DNA of 12,007 bases, from contig CAZFEU010000058.1 of the NCBI GenBank assembly GCA_964517875.1, positions 1 to 12,007 on the forward strand. The letters run 5' to 3'. The stretch comes from JAJPXC01 sp964517875 (GTDB taxonomy: Bacteria > Bacteroidota > Bacteroidia > Bacteroidales > Muribaculaceae). Every line of letters starts with the position of its first letter. The stretch's first letter is position 1. Both the position numbers and the translations under genes were made by a program. The notes beneath the pieces were generated by a model, which had not been told where the DNA came from, ran no database searches, and saw only the letters and a program-made list of their open reading frames with translations. Below are positions 5,459-12,007 of the stretch, in pieces.

Positions 5459-6379
5459 ATGCGTATGCTCTCAAATAAGCCGGGCGCCGAGCGAGCTAAA
5501 TTTCGTCCCGACCACATCGTCGACTATACCGCCGACACCCCCACCACCCTCCTGCCTTTTCTGCTTGAAAAATTATCCGACCGCAAGCGTACCACAGTCA
5601 AGGAGATGCTAAAACACAACCGTGTGGCCGTCAACGGCACACCTGTGACCCTCAACTCCACGCCGATAAATCCCGGCGACACCGTGAGCGTCAACTTCAC
5701 ACGTGAGTTTCAGGTGTTTCATCATCCGCGTGTCAAGCTGGTGTATGAAGATGATCACATCATTGTGATTAACAAGGGGTATGGACTGCTATCGGTGGGC
5801 ACCGAGCGCGTAAAGGCTGATTCGGCGTACTCTATCGTCAAGGATTATCTCAAGCGCAAGAACCCGAGCAATAAAGTATTCATCGTGCATCGGCTTGACC
5901 AGCACACATCGGGCCTCATGGTGCTTGCAAAATCCATTGAGGCCAAGGAAGCGCTGCAACACAACTGGAACAACATGGTGCTGTCGCGCAAATATCTTGC
6001 CGTGGTAGAGGGGGTGATGGATCCAACCGAGGGGGAGATACGCAGTTTTCTCGCTGAAAACTCACAGCTTGAGGTTTATTCCACAACTGACTCAAAAATG
6101 GGTAAACTCGCTGTGACACGCTACCGCACCCTACGCTCGCGCAACGGCTACAGCATGCTCGAGGTGGAGCTTGATACCGGACGCAAGAATCAGATACGTG
6201 TTCATATGCACGACCAGGGACACCCCATAGCGGGTGATAAAAAATATGGAGCCAAGTCGTCGCCGATACATCGTATGGCCCTCCATGCCCAGACACTGCG
6301 CTTCGTGCATCCTATTGACCGCACCGACATGAATTTCTCAACACAGGTACCACCCGCATTTGCCAAGCTCGTGAAGTGA
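5459..6379 (+). CDS. RluA-family RNA pseudouridine synthase
   Basis: Isomerises specific uridines in rRNA or tRNA to pseudouridine. An S4-like RNA-binding segment spans roughly residues 30-80 (KRTTVKEMLKHNRVAVNGTPV). The catalytic domain starts near residue 95 with VYEDDHIIVINKGYGLLSV, and the signature HRLDQHTSGLMVLAKS places the catalytic Asp at 147. Later family blocks are present: SRKYLAVVEG, LDTGRKNQIRVHM and GHPIAGDKKYG. Length (306 aa) is normal. ATG 5459 is used; a second ATG two codons later (5465) is equally possible. It follows topA closely in the same direction. Target site (RluA-, RluC- or RluD-like) cannot be told from the sequence alone. Confidence 0.92.
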   Translation: MRMLSNKPGAERAKFRPDHIVDYTADTPTTLLPFLLEKLSDRKRTTVKEMLKHNRVAVNGTPVTLNSTPINPGDTVSVNFTREFQVFHHPRVKLVYEDDHIIVINKGYGLLSVGTERVKADSAYSIVKDYLKRKNPSNKVFIVHRLDQHTSGLMVLAKSIEAKEALQHNWNNMVLSRKYLAVVEGVMDPTEGEIRSFLAENSQLEVYSTTDSKMGKLAVTRYRTLRSRNGYSMLEVELDTGRKNQIRVHMHDQGHPIAGDKKYGAKSSPIHRMALHAQTLRFVHPIDRTDMNFSTQVPPAFAKLVK

Positions 6380-6408
6380 TCACCACCCCGGAGCGATGGC
6401 GAGGTGTA

Positions 6409-7206
6409 TCACCGCGCTATGTTAAGGAGCCGTAAGTTATTTAGCACCGTATTTTGTCCCACTTGCTGTAGATACTCTGCGTCGGCGGGAGTAAGTCCGG
6501 CCGTGTAGTCAGTTTGGAAATGGCGCGGGAACATCGTGGTGAAAATTGTCACAGCGTTTAGGTAAGTGCCTGCCGGGGCCGGGTGGAACTGATCCTGGCA
6601 GTAGAGAATAATGTCAGGACGTTGCTCGCGTGTTGTCGACCACGCCATGCCCACGGGCGCGCAGATTGCGTTGTTCTGATACGTCATTTCGAGATATGAC
6701 GTCTTGAGACGTTCCTGCATCCCTTGATATGTGTCGCAGAGCGGATACCCCTCACGCGGGCGTATGTTGCCATATTTATGTCCCCAGGTCATGTAGAAAA
6801 CCACATTTACATCCGGCGAGCCAAGATGCGCCAGGCTGTCAATTGCATGGGCGTAAGGATACGTCTCGCGGCTCACAAACTCAGTGTCGTAGGCTGGCAG
6901 TGAGCTGTTTTCCTGCACTATTACGAAGTCCCAGCCACCTTTTTTGAGAAGCTCGGTGAGGCGAGGGTTGGCAAGGTGGCCTTTAAGTCGCTCACCTCCC
7001 TTTAGCACTTCGGTGTTGGCAACGGGTATGCCCTGGGTTTTGGCGATCTCCTTGACCATGGCGGGGAGATCGTTGAAATATGTATAGCTGTTGCCAATCC
7101 ACAGGATGCGCACAGAGTCATTGCTTGAGGTTGAAGCATAGGTGGCATGTGATGCGGCGAGAAGCAGCAGCGAGGCGAGAATCCGGTAAAAGTGAGAAGC
7201 TTTCAT
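6409..7206 (-). CDS. Secreted SGNH-fold hydrolase (DUF4886-like)
   Basis: An N-terminal signal peptide (hydrophobic ILASLLLLAA, then a TYA-S type cleavage site near residue 24) indicates export. The mature protein opens with RILWIGNSYTYFND, the SGNH block I with Ser40 as nucleophile. Gly70/Gly71 fit block II, Asn100 in IVQENSS fits block III, and DQFHPAPAGTYL supplies the Asp205-x-x-His208 pair of block V. So the full catalytic set appears present in a 265-aa protein of normal size. Family members are esterases or acylhydrolases, in gut Bacteroidales often acting on acylated glycans; the substrate here is unknown. The gene converges on the pseudouridine synthase gene and starts 34 bases after the small GNAT-like gene, with which it probably forms an operon. 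Confidence 0.85.
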   Translation of the reverse strand: MKASHFYRILASLLLLAASHATYASTSSNDSVRILWIGNSYTYFNDLPAMVKEIAKTQGIPVANTEVLKGGERLKGHLANPRLTELLKKGGWDFVIVQENSSLPAYDTEFVSRETYPYAHAIDSLAHLGSPDVNVVFYMTWGHKYGNIRPREGYPLCDTYQGMQERLKTSYLEMTYQNNAICAPVGMAWSTTREQRPDIILYCQDQFHPAPAGTYLNAVTIFTTMFPRHFQTDYTAGLTPADAEYLQQVGQNTVLNNLRLLNIAR

Positions 7207-7240
7207 GGCGATATGATGTAATTGAGTGTAGTTGTTGTGC

Positions 7241-7540
7241 TTAATGCTTGTCGATGCGGCATACCGCCGGCCCCGAACAATCGGTTGGATACTCCGGGTG
7301 CCGCTTAAACCATGTCACGGCATAGGGGCATGTGGCAGCTATCTTTTGACCTTGGGCTATGATGTGTTCTGCTGCAAGCTTTACAAGCTCGCCGGCAATT
7401 CCCCGACCCCTTAGTGAGTTGTCGACAAAGGTATGATCGATCGTTGATACACCATTGACGGTGGGAAATGTCACCTCGGCTATAAGTTTGCCGTAGGGGT
7501 CGTTGGCGTAGATGCGGTCGTTTTCGATTGTGTAGTCCAT
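7241..7540 (-). CDS. Small GNAT-fold N-acetyltransferase (YjdJ/Acetyltransf_CG type)
   Basis: A 99-residue, single-domain protein matching the short GNAT subgroup. A first strand pair (DRIYANDPYGKLIAEVTF) is followed by STIDHTFVDNSLRGRGIAG, in which RGRGIAG (44-50) is the acetyl-CoA pyrophosphate loop. After a helix (ELVKLAAEHI), the segment CPYAVTWFKRHPEY is typical of the family, with Cys71 at a position conserved in these small proteins. The acceptor substrate of this subgroup is not established. It is first in a likely two-gene minus-strand unit with the SGNH hydrolase. The divergent promoter lies 26 bases upstream of the ATG. Confidence 0.85.
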   Translation of the reverse strand: MDYTIENDRIYANDPYGKLIAEVTFPTVNGVSTIDHTFVDNSLRGRGIAGELVKLAAEHIIAQGQKIAATCPYAVTWFKRHPEYPTDCSGPAVCRIDKH

Positions 7541-7565
7541 TGCTGAGATGATTTTGATATAAGTG

Positions 7566-7573
7566 CAAAATTA
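7566..7573 (-). promoter_or_regulatory. -7 element for the GNAT/SGNH unit
   Basis: The complement of CAAAATTA (7566-7573) is TAATTTTG, a perfect TAnnTTTG, 26 bases before the GNAT start. No clear TTTG is present at the expected -33 distance. The nearest candidate on that strand is TTAC, 18 bases away. Confidence 0.5.
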
Positions 7574-7615
7574 TACTTTTTGCGCAAGTGTGTAACTTTA
7601 AACACAGAAAATTAA

Positions 7616-7645
7616 TTGCTAAGGTAATTTTTTGTGGTAATTTTG
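7616..7645 (+). promoter_or_regulatory. Promoter of the 94-aa hypothetical gene
   Basis: A perfect TAATTTTG at 7638-7645 lies 19 bases after a TTG (7616-7618), and the ATG of the next gene is at 7683. It is divergent from the GNAT promoter within the same 142-base gap. Confidence 0.55.
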
Positions 7646-7682
7646 CCCTTGGCAGGGTGAATAATGCCCATAATTGAACAAT

Positions 7683-7967
7683 ATGGCAAATAAATTTATA
7701 GTGACTGCTGACGGACGGTTGCGCCTTGGCGACGTGGCACTTCATCGCGATCTGCTGCGCTCCGACGAAAGTTGCATCGGCGGGGGCATGTATGAATTTG
7801 ACTACGTGAACATGCGGTTAATGTTGTCGGGCCGAAGCTACGATTATGGCCGTGTGAAATGGAGCTGGTTGGATTGTCTTATTATTGATCCCGAGCTTTA
7901 CGGGCTCAGCATATATTACGAGGATTTACCCATCACCGACTTCGTTGCGGTCGCTTATGCCCATTGA
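7683..7967 (+). CDS. Conserved-looking hypothetical protein (94 aa)
   Basis: No family recognised. The product is a soluble, compact protein beginning ANKFIVTADGRLRLGDVALH and containing CIGGGMYEFDYVNMRLMLSG and GRVKWSWLDCLIIDPELYGL. There is no signal peptide or membrane segment. Strand-rich patterns suggest a small beta-sheet protein. ATG 7683 is preferred over an in-frame TTG at 7674 because it gives a compact start after the promoter. It appears monocistronic: a hairpin (7983-8018) and the next gene's own promoter follow. Confidence 0.75.
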   Translation: MANKFIVTADGRLRLGDVALHRDLLRSDESCIGGGMYEFDYVNMRLMLSGRSYDYGRVKWSWLDCLIIDPELYGLSIYYEDLPITDFVAVAYAH

Positions 7968-7982
7968 CCGTTAGTGTTCCAA

Positions 7983-8018
7983 GCGCCTGAAATTCATATA
8001 TTGTGCCGTTTGAGGCGC
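7983..8018. other. Hairpin after the 94-aa gene
   Basis: GCGCCTGAAA (7983-7992) pairs with TTTGAGGCGC (8009-8018) with one mismatch. It lies 15 bases after the stop codon. There is no T-run on the plus strand, so it may stabilise the 3' end and not terminate transcription by itself. Confidence 0.4.
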
Positions 8019-8041
8019 AGATAGTAAAAATGTGTGGAGGG

Positions 8042-8073
8042 TTTGGAAATTCGATTTTTGGGACATATCTTTG
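8042..8073 (+). promoter_or_regulatory. Promoter of the 8151-9064 two-gene unit
   Basis: TTTG at 8042-8045, exactly 20 bases, then a perfect TATCTTTG at 8066-8073. Transcription would start near 8080, giving a leader of about 70 bases before the ATG at 8151. Confidence 0.8.
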
Positions 8074-8150
8074 TGGAGTGCGTATATACATAGCGCTTAA
8101 CCATGCGTTGACATGCACTTATTTGTTAACCTTCTAATCAACCAATTACC

Positions 8151-8585
8151 ATGGCAGAACTAAAAAGCGGCGTGCAGCTGCAACCCGGCGAGCAATTAGT
8201 GTTTGAGCTTGAGGCAGAACTTTGGGCCAGCTCGAATAATCCCATCTCTAAGCTTATAGGCAAGATTTTACGCCTGATTGCCCTCTTATTAGGAACCAAG
8301 CGTCACGGCTGGCTTATCATCACCGACCGCCGCGTGATCGAAGTAGCTACTGAGACGGCATGCTGGGTGTTTGAGACTAACCGCAATTTGAAGTATGTGC
8401 TCCCATCATCGGTAAAGGAGATTGGCTATGAGAAGGAGAAGACTTGCGGATGCTTCTGTGACGCGGTATATCTCTACTATGAAGGCTTTACTCAGACCAC
8501 CCGCATCCTTCTTCCTTTCGGTGAGGATACGGCTCTCAAGGTGGTTGACGCTTTCTACAACGCTATCTCTCACTCACAGCGCTAA
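8151..8585 (+). CDS. Hypothetical protein, possibly PH-like (144 aa)
   Basis: I do not recognise a precise family. LQPGEQLVFELEAELWASS followed by GTKRHGWLIITDRRVIEVAT resembles the opening strands of bacterial PH-like domains, in which an LxxTDRRV strand is common; this is pattern resemblance only. An amphipathic or weakly hydrophobic helix (KLIGKILRLIALLLG, residues 34-48) sits between them and could contact the membrane. A Cys cluster (CGCFC, residues 99-103) and an earlier Cys71 stand out. The C-terminus is a helix (EDTALKVVDAFYNAIS). It is the first gene behind a perfect promoter and is followed after 14 bases by a membrane protein gene, so the two probably work at the membrane together. 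Confidence 0.75.
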   Translation: MAELKSGVQLQPGEQLVFELEAELWASSNNPISKLIGKILRLIALLLGTKRHGWLIITDRRVIEVATETACWVFETNRNLKYVLPSSVKEIGYEKEKTCGCFCDAVYLYYEGFTQTTRILLPFGEDTALKVVDAFYNAISHSQR

Positions 8586-8599
8586 ACGTCGCTGAGCCG

Positions 8600-9064
8600 T
8601 TGGAAGGAATCAATACTCCCTGGCGTAGGTTCTATCTTAACAGCTACGCTTACTTGCTGATAATCCTGGCGGTAGGCGTGGCTGTAATCCCTCTGTGTAT
8701 ATGGGGCGTGAAGTGGTGGCTGGCATTGGCGCAGTGTGCCTGTGTGTACCTCGCACTGCGGGGTGCGGCTACGATACTGAGCGCATGGCCCGACAAACAG
8801 CGCAAATACGCAATACTGATGGAGAAAAACCGCGATGAATTGCGTCCCGATACGTTCCGACAGTTCATGGATGCGCCGTGTGGGCGTCTGCTGGCAAAGG
8901 TTGTCATAGCCGACCTTGGATATCCGCATGGCACCTATCGCAAGGTGAAACGCAAGGCAGCCCCGCGCTTTTGGCGCAATTGCCTGGACACATTCACGCC
9001 TTCAGCGTCCAATACCGAACGAATTGTAATTCACAAGATTGATTCTCGCCCGCATGATTGTTAA
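8600..9064 (+). CDS. Two-helix membrane protein of unknown function (154 aa)
   Basis: A short polar start with PWRRFYLNS is followed by two hydrophobic segments (about residues 15-36 and 39-60) forming a helical hairpin. A basic cytoplasmic-type tail of about 90 residues comes next (WPDKQRKYAILMEKNRDELR, later HGTYRKVKRKAAPRFWRN). The PDTFRQFMDAPCGRLLAKVV segment looks like a conserved core. The only plausible start in the open frame is TTG at 8600; upstream codons to the preceding in-frame TGA contain no ATG or GTG. The gene lies 14 bases after the previous one, in operon spacing. I assign no function. Confidence 0.7.
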   Translation: MEGINTPWRRFYLNSYAYLLIILAVGVAVIPLCIWGVKWWLALAQCACVYLALRGAATILSAWPDKQRKYAILMEKNRDELRPDTFRQFMDAPCGRLLAKVVIADLGYPHGTYRKVKRKAAPRFWRNCLDTFTPSASNTERIVIHKIDSRPHDC

Positions 9065-9076
9065 ACTAAGTTAATT

Positions 9077-9108
9077 TTTGTAAGAAAGGGGATTTTTGCG
9101 TAAATTCG
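9077..9108 (+). promoter_or_regulatory. Promoter of the glycogen operon
   Basis: TTTG (9077-9080), 20 bases, then TAAATTCG (9101-9108), which matches TAnnTTTG at all but one defined base. Transcription would start near 9115, about 32 bases before the debranching enzyme start. Confidence 0.55.
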
Positions 9109-9146
9109 TAGGCGTACTTCAACATTAATGTACCTTACTATTTACT

Positions 9147-11114
9147 ATGAGTTACTTAAAATTTGATAAGAACCTGATGATCAATCTCGAGCAGTCGCTC
9201 CCTAAGGAGATGCTCCGCACCAATCAGGCAGGCGCTTATCATTGCACTACTGTCGTGGGATGCAATACTCGCAAGCAGCATGGCTTGCTTGTGATACCCA
9301 TGCCGGGGCGTGATTACAGGCCGGCTGTGCTTCTGTCGTCGCTCGACGAGACAGTGATACAGCACGGAGCCCCGTTTAATCTGGGGCTGCATCGCTATCA
9401 AGGAGGTGTCTATAGCCCCAATGGCCACAAATATATCAGAGAATTTGACTGTGAAAGCGTGCCTCGTACCACTTACCGTGTGGGAGGTGTGATTCTCACC
9501 AAGGAGAAAATATTCATATCCAAGGAGAGCCGCATACTCATCCGCTACACTCTTGTCGAGGCACACTCTCCCACAACGCTGCAATTTCGCCCGATGCTCG
9601 CTTTCCGCGATTCCAACGAGCTTTGTATTGCAAACGACGCTCTAAATACCGAGTGCGCCGCGGTGCCTAACGGCGTGAGTTGTTGTCTCTACGAGGGGTA
9701 TCCCACGCTATATATGCAGTTCAACCGTAAGCCGGAGTGGGTTTATGATCCCCATTGGTATAACGGGCTGGAATATGTGAAGGATATGGACCGCGGTGTG
9801 CCTTATGTCGAGGATTTGTGGGTACCCGGCTACTTCCAGGTGCCTATCAAGAAGGGTGAGTCAATTATATTCTCGGCCGGTGTAAGCGAGATATCGCCAC
9901 GCTCGCTCACGTCGATGTATCAACGCGAGATTGAGGGGCGTACCTGCCGCACCAGCTTCTACAACTGCCTGAAAAACTCAGCCAAGCAGTTCTATTACTC
10001 CGCTCCCGACGGCAATGAGTATATGCTCTCGGGCTATCCGTGGGGCAAAGTGCTGGCACGCAATACATTCATGTCGCTGCCGGGCAACACCCTGGCAATC
10101 CACCATCGTCGGGATTTTGAGAACATATTCGGCACAGCCGTCGCTGCGCTTAAGCGCTACATGGAGGCGGGTGAGCTGAGCGATATGATACATGGCATCG
10201 ACCTGCCCGATATTCCCCTGTGGGCGGTGTGGGCAGTGCAGCAGTTTGCCAAAACCGAGGGAGCGGATGCTGCCCGCAAGCTATACCTCGACACGGTGGC
10301 CGAGATACTCGACTGGATTATAGACGGAGGTCACCCCAATCTGAGGCTCACCGATGATGGGCTTCTCGAAACCGAAGGAGCATCATCGCCTGTATCGTGG
10401 ATGAATTCGGTGATTGATGGACGGCCAGTATTACCGCGTACGGGTAAATTAGTGGAATTTAATGCGTTGTGGTACAATGCTCTTCGCTTTGTGGCTGCAT
10501 TGGCCGAATCTGACGAGAATATGGCCGATAGAGCGGCTCGCTGGACGGCGCAGGCCGACTTGATGAAAGATCCATTTGTCGATACCTTCCTCAACGAATC
10601 GGGCTATCTCTACGACTATGTGAATGGCAACTACCGTGACCTGCAGGTGCGCCCCAATATGGCGATTGCCATAGGGTTGGACTATTCACCGCTCGATCGC
10701 CGTCAGCGCAAGATGGTGCTTGATGTGGTGACCCGCGAATTGCTTACCCCCAAGGGGCTACGCACACTTTCGCCTAAAAGCTACGGATATCGCCCTGCAT
10801 ATTTGGGATCTCCCCGCGAGCGTGAAGAGGCGCTGCATCAGGGTCCGGCTCGCCCATGGCTTATGGGATTCTATGCCGAGGCTTACCTGCGTGTGTTCGG
10901 CATGAGCGGCGTGGGTTATATCGACCGCATGCTCATAGGATTTGAGGACGACATGTCGCAGGGATGCATCGGCTCGCTTTCGCAGCTTTACGACGGCAAT
11001 CCGCCATACGCTGGCCGAGGTGCGATAAGCCACGCCACTAATGTGGCCGAAGTGCTACGCACGCTCCGCACACTTAAACGTTTTGACCAACCTGTAACTC
11101 CCGATCGACAATGA
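9147..11114 (+). CDS. Glycogen debranching enzyme (amylo-alpha-1,6-glucosidase, GH133/GDE type)
   Basis: Expected to release glucose from alpha-1,6 branch stubs of glycogen in the cytoplasm. The N-terminal GDE domain is recognisable by TNQAGAYHCTTVVGCNTRKQ and HGLLVIPMP. The (alpha/alpha)6 catalytic part contains SGYPWGKVLARNTFMSLPG, SWMNSVIDGRPVLPRTGK, LVEFNALWYNAL (Glu437), RPNMAIAIGLDYSPL, GLRTLSPKSYGYRPAYLGSP, LHQGPARPWLMGFYAEAYL and LSQLYDGNPPYAGRGAIS. Length (655 aa) is normal for the bacterial form. Odd points: where I recall the wider family having GRDT, TWMD and SEIFDG, this protein has ARNT (Asn306), SWMN (Asn420) and SQLYDG (Gln613). SWMN may be usual in Bacteroidota; the other two may not be. 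The stop overlaps the next gene's start as ATGA, so the two are translationally coupled. Confidence 0.92.
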   Translation: MSYLKFDKNLMINLEQSLPKEMLRTNQAGAYHCTTVVGCNTRKQHGLLVIPMPGRDYRPAVLLSSLDETVIQHGAPFNLGLHRYQGGVYSPNGHKYIREFDCESVPRTTYRVGGVILTKEKIFISKESRILIRYTLVEAHSPTTLQFRPMLAFRDSNELCIANDALNTECAAVPNGVSCCLYEGYPTLYMQFNRKPEWVYDPHWYNGLEYVKDMDRGVPYVEDLWVPGYFQVPIKKGESIIFSAGVSEISPRSLTSMYQREIEGRTCRTSFYNCLKNSAKQFYYSAPDGNEYMLSGYPWGKVLARNTFMSLPGNTLAIHHRRDFENIFGTAVAALKRYMEAGELSDMIHGIDLPDIPLWAVWAVQQFAKTEGADAARKLYLDTVAEILDWIIDGGHPNLRLTDDGLLETEGASSPVSWMNSVIDGRPVLPRTGKLVEFNALWYNALRFVAALAESDENMADRAARWTAQADLMKDPFVDTFLNESGYLYDYVNGNYRDLQVRPNMAIAIGLDYSPLDRRQRKMVLDVVTRELLTPKGLRTLSPKSYGYRPAYLGSPREREEALHQGPARPWLMGFYAEAYLRVFGMSGVGYIDRMLIGFEDDMSQGCIGSLSQLYDGNPPYAGRGAISHATNVAEVLRTLRTLKRFDQPVTPDRQ

Positions 11115-12007
11115 AAGCATTAATGTTTGGGTGGGAGTTCCCACCTCATATCCTTGGTGGACTGGGTACTGCGAGCTACGGCCTGACTCAGGGCATGGCC
11201 TCGCATCCCGATATGGAAATATCCTTCGTCATCCCCAAACCATGGGGCGATGAGGATAGATCGTTCGCACAGATTATCGGCGCATCGCAGGTGCCGGTAG
11301 CATGGCGCGATGTGAGCCGCGAGTATGTGGAGTCGCGTATCGGCAAGCTGATGGATCCCGACCTGTACTTCCGTCTCCGCGACCATATATATGCCGATTT
11401 CAACTATATGGCTACCAACGACCTCGGGTGTATAGAGTTCTCAGGTCGTTACCCCGACAATCTGCTTGAGGAGATAAACAACTACTCGATAATGGCCGGT
11501 GTGGTGGCGCGCACTCTCGATTTTGACGTAATCCACTCGCACGACTGGCTCACATATCCGGCGGGAATCCATGCCAAGCAAGTGACGGGCAAGCCGCTCG
11601 TGATACACGTTCACGCAACCGACTTCGACCGCTCGCGCGGTAATGTCAACCCCACGGTGTTTGGCATCGAGCTTGATGGAATGCACCATGCCGACCATAT
11701 CATCACCGTAAGTAATCTTACCCGCAACACGGTGATAGAGAAGTATGGCATCGACCCGGCTAAAGTGACCACTGTGCACAACGCCGTAATACCTCTCAGC
11801 CCTGAGCTGATTAATATTGAAGCTCCCAAGTCGAAGGACAAGGTGGTTACTTTCTTGGGGCGCATCACCATGCAGAAGGGGCCGGAATACTTCGTTGAGG
11901 CTGCCACCAAGGTGTTGAAAAACAACCATAACGTGCGATTCGTAATGGCTGGGTCAGGCGATATGATGGACAAGATGATACGCCTGGCGGCTGAACGAGG
12001 CATAGCC
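11111..12007 (+). CDS. GT4-family glycogen synthase-like glycosyltransferase (3' truncated by window)
   Basis: The first 299 codons are open to the window end, from ATG 11111, which overlaps the debranching enzyme stop. MKALMFGWEFPPHILGGLGT carries the N-terminal nucleotide-sugar loop (GGLG, 16-19). IHSHDWLTYPAG (His142-Trp146), VIHVHATDFDRSRG, ADHIITVSNLTRNTV and VTTVHNAV are standard GT-B blocks. FLGRITMQKGPEYFVEAA (from Gly250) opens the C-terminal Rossmann domain, and the window ends in the following helix, before the E-x7-E donor-sugar region. Bacteroidota use this GT4-type protein beside a debranching enzyme and often a GH57 enzyme for glycogen or alpha-glucan metabolism; the neighbour supports that role. 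Donor (UDP- or ADP-glucose) cannot be read from this part. Confidence 0.9.
   Translation, partial: MKALMFGWEFPPHILGGLGTASYGLTQGMASHPDMEISFVIPKPWGDEDRSFAQIIGASQVPVAWRDVSREYVESRIGKLMDPDLYFRLRDHIYADFNYMATNDLGCIEFSGRYPDNLLEEINNYSIMAGVVARTLDFDVIHSHDWLTYPAGIHAKQVTGKPLVIHVHATDFDRSRGNVNPTVFGIELDGMHHADHIITVSNLTRNTVIEKYGIDPAKVTTVHNAVIPLSPELINIEAPKSKDKVVTFLGRITMQKGPEYFVEAATKVLKNNHNVRFVMAGSGDMMDKMIRLAAERGIA

Noticed and set aside
6377..6411. Hairpin TGATCACC/GGTGTATCA between the convergent synthase and hydrolase genes
   Set aside because: Short stem with a bulge, weak interior and no T-run on either strand; too weak to call a terminator, though a stop for convergent genes would be expected here.

Overview
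The window is bacterial DNA from the phylum Bacteroidota, most likely order Bacteroidales. Several intergenic gaps carry the Bacteroidota primary promoter (TTTG, about 20 bases, TAnnTTTG). Shine-Dalgarno sequences are mostly absent, and the protein set (DUF4886-type SGNH hydrolase, GDE plus GT4 glycogen synthase pair, 777-aa TopA without zinc fingers) is typical of gut Bacteroidales. A Muribaculaceae-like host is my guess from the feel of the proteins and is not shown by the sequence.

Left part (1-2525): an AT-rich, gene-poor accessory stretch. It opens with the C-terminal end of a DUF1016/YhcG-type PDDEXK nuclease. Next is a clearly broken remnant of a TOTE-type archaeo-eukaryotic primase (about 371-919), with one in-frame stop and two frame changes. 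Then comes the most interesting stretch (1126-1453): a perfect Bacteroidota promoter followed by five consecutive hairpins and a strong intrinsic terminator with an 8-T run. I read it as an unrecognised structured RNA of about 290 nt, or as a long attenuated leader of the next gene, a lipoprotein of unknown function (1505-2173) with its own intrinsic terminator.

Middle part (2526-6379): a tRNA-Leu(CAG) on the minus strand with its own promoter marks the edge of the accessory stretch. A truncated metallo-beta-lactamase-fold remnant follows. After it is a housekeeping pair on the plus strand, topA and an RluA-family pseudouridine synthase, 15 bases apart and probably one operon. A 23-bp direct repeat lies just upstream of the topA promoter.

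Right part (6409-12007): a secreted SGNH-fold hydrolase and a small GNAT-like protein form a likely minus-strand operon. A divergently transcribed 94-aa hypothetical protein follows, then a two-gene unit (possible PH-like protein plus a two-helix membrane protein) behind a perfect promoter. The window ends in a glycogen operon: a GH133-type debranching enzyme overlapping by ATGA with a GT4 glycogen synthase that runs off the end. The debranching enzyme has amide residues (Asn306, Asn420, Gln613) where I recall Asp/Asp/Glu in the wider family, which bears on whether it is active.
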